This document shows, piece by piece, positions 31,616 through 32,330 of a DNA stretch of 32,330 nucleotides. Each line of letters opens with the position of its first letter. Position 1 is the first letter of the stretch. The stretch is from contig URUX01000005.1 of NCBI GenBank assembly GCA_900551135.1, forward strand, positions 1-32,330, in the 5' to 3' direction. The notes beneath the pieces are model-generated. The model worked only from the letters and a program-made list of their open reading frames with translations, searched no databases and had not been told where the DNA came from. A program made the translations under genes and the position numbers. The stretch comes from an uncultured Clostridium sp. (GTDB lineage Bacteria; Bacillota; Clostridia; Lachnospirales; Lachnospiraceae).

Positions 31616-32330
31616 ATGAAAAAAATAATGCTGGGGCTGTTCCTTCTGTTTTTGGGAGTCCCCGGAATCTGGATTACGGCAGAGGGGCTGACAGGACGCG
31701 CAGAAACCTACAGCGATGCAGAACAGAGAATGCTGGAAACCTTTCCTGCTTCCGTTACCATGGACAATTTGGATCAGGTTGGAGGCCAGGTGGAAACCTA
31801 TATTAATGACCACGCACCGTTTCGGGATGAGCAGGTAGCCTTTAATGCAAAACTGGATTACCATTTATTTCATTCTACAGATACGCCTGCCATTACGCTG
31901 GGGAAGAATGGATGGCTTTTTTATGCCGGACAAAACAGTACCGAAGATTTTCGCGGTCTGGGAGGAAGGAGTGAAGAGTGGCATCAGACAGTGGCAGGGC
32001 TTTTAAACGGGATTGATGCCAGTTTGGAAGAACAGGGAATCGAATTTGTGGTACTGCTTGCTCCGAACAAAGAGCGGATTTACAGAGAATATATGCCGGA
32101 GTATATTACCATGGTAAATGAGAGAAACCGGATGGATGTTTTAGCAGATTATCTGAGAGCAAATACAAAGATTCCTGTTGTATATCCGAAAGAATGCTTT
32201 GAAGACAAGTCTTATCAGTGGTATTATAAAACGGACACTCACTGGAACAATGCGGGAGGTTTTCTGGCAGGTCAGGAACTGATAGAAACTCTGGGCGGAG
32301 AAGCCTGGGGCATCAGTCAGGCAGAGGTCA
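31616..32330 (+). CDS. AlgX/AlgJ-like (DHHW) exported acetyltransferase, partial
   Basis: The first 238 residues are in the window; the gene continues past the right edge. It opens with a signal or anchor helix (KKIMLGLFLLFLGVPGIWI), then YSDAEQRMLETFPA, YINDHAPFRDEQVAF and GKNGWLFYAG, as in the DHHW/AlgX family. KTDTHWNNAGGF near residue 205 carries the Asp-x-His pair of the SGNH-like catalytic site. Such proteins accept acyl groups from an MBOAT partner and place them on the exported polymer. AGGAGG lies before the ATG, and the MBOAT gene is directly upstream. Confidence 0.85.
   Translation, partial: MKKIMLGLFLLFLGVPGIWITAEGLTGRAETYSDAEQRMLETFPASVTMDNLDQVGGQVETYINDHAPFRDEQVAFNAKLDYHLFHSTDTPAITLGKNGWLFYAGQNSTEDFRGLGGRSEEWHQTVAGLLNGIDASLEEQGIEFVVLLAPNKERIYREYMPEYITMVNERNRMDVLADYLRANTKIPVVYPKECFEDKSYQWYYKTDTHWNNAGGFLAGQELIETLGGEAWGISQAEV

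Overview
The window looks like a chromosomal segment of a low-to-mid GC, Gram-positive anaerobe of class Clostridia, most likely a Lachnospiraceae-type gut bacterium. The grounds are strong AGGAGG-type ribosome binding sites, sigma-A promoters often with a TGn extended -10, a SCIFF ranthipeptide locus beside a fused SecDF, a long-form HPF next to secA-prfB, and an ACT-hom-lysC cluster. No rRNA, tRNA, CRISPR array, prophage or insertion sequence was recognised. The genus cannot be named from this sequence alone.

Layout. 1-2368: the start of a CorC/CNNM-type membrane protein (minus strand), an AT-rich divergent promoter gap, an acidic cell-wall-anchored surface protein and a small TIGR04086-type membrane protein. 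2442-7738: the SCIFF precursor scfA, its radical SAM maturase scfB, secDF, tgt and yajC, closed by a terminator. 7881-14914: carbohydrate-acid functions, namely a FadR-type regulator, an IlvD/Edd dehydratase, a GntP permease and a fructuronate-reductase-like dehydrogenase, with an Rpn-type nuclease gene that has its own promoter between the last two. 15029-20679: a HAD phosphatase converging on hpf, then a 565-base noncoding gap with a DnaA-box cluster, then secA and prfB. 20928-23893: ACT regulator-like protein, homoserine dehydrogenase and aspartate kinase. 23868-24999: a DUF2752 membrane protein converging on a DUF4190 protein with a Gln/Asn/Tyr-rich repeat tail. 25174-29991: tex, a YcxB-like protein, tsaE, tsaB (frame broken), rimI and a small Cys-rich protein. 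30213-32330: an MBOAT O-acyltransferase and the start of an AlgX/DHHW-type partner for exported-polymer acetylation.

How the genes work together. Much of the segment serves protein synthesis and export: SecDF, YajC and SecA (translocase), RF2, HPF, Tgt (queuosine), TsaE/TsaB (t6A) and RimI. The SCIFF pair sits directly upstream of secDF. The sugar-acid genes probably take up an aldonate or hexuronate-derived acid and convert it to a 2-keto-3-deoxy acid. Hom and LysC are the branch-point enzymes of aspartate-family amino acid synthesis.

Most worth checking: (1) prfB carries the autoregulatory +1 frameshift site with UAA in place of the usual UGA; (2) the Rpn gene has a strong in-frame internal start that would make a C-terminal fragment, as reported for E. 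coli rpn genes; (3) tsaB is split by what looks like a 19-base insertion; (4) abutting DnaA boxes lie upstream of secA; (5) a roughly 115-base structured RNA lies upstream of the MBOAT gene.
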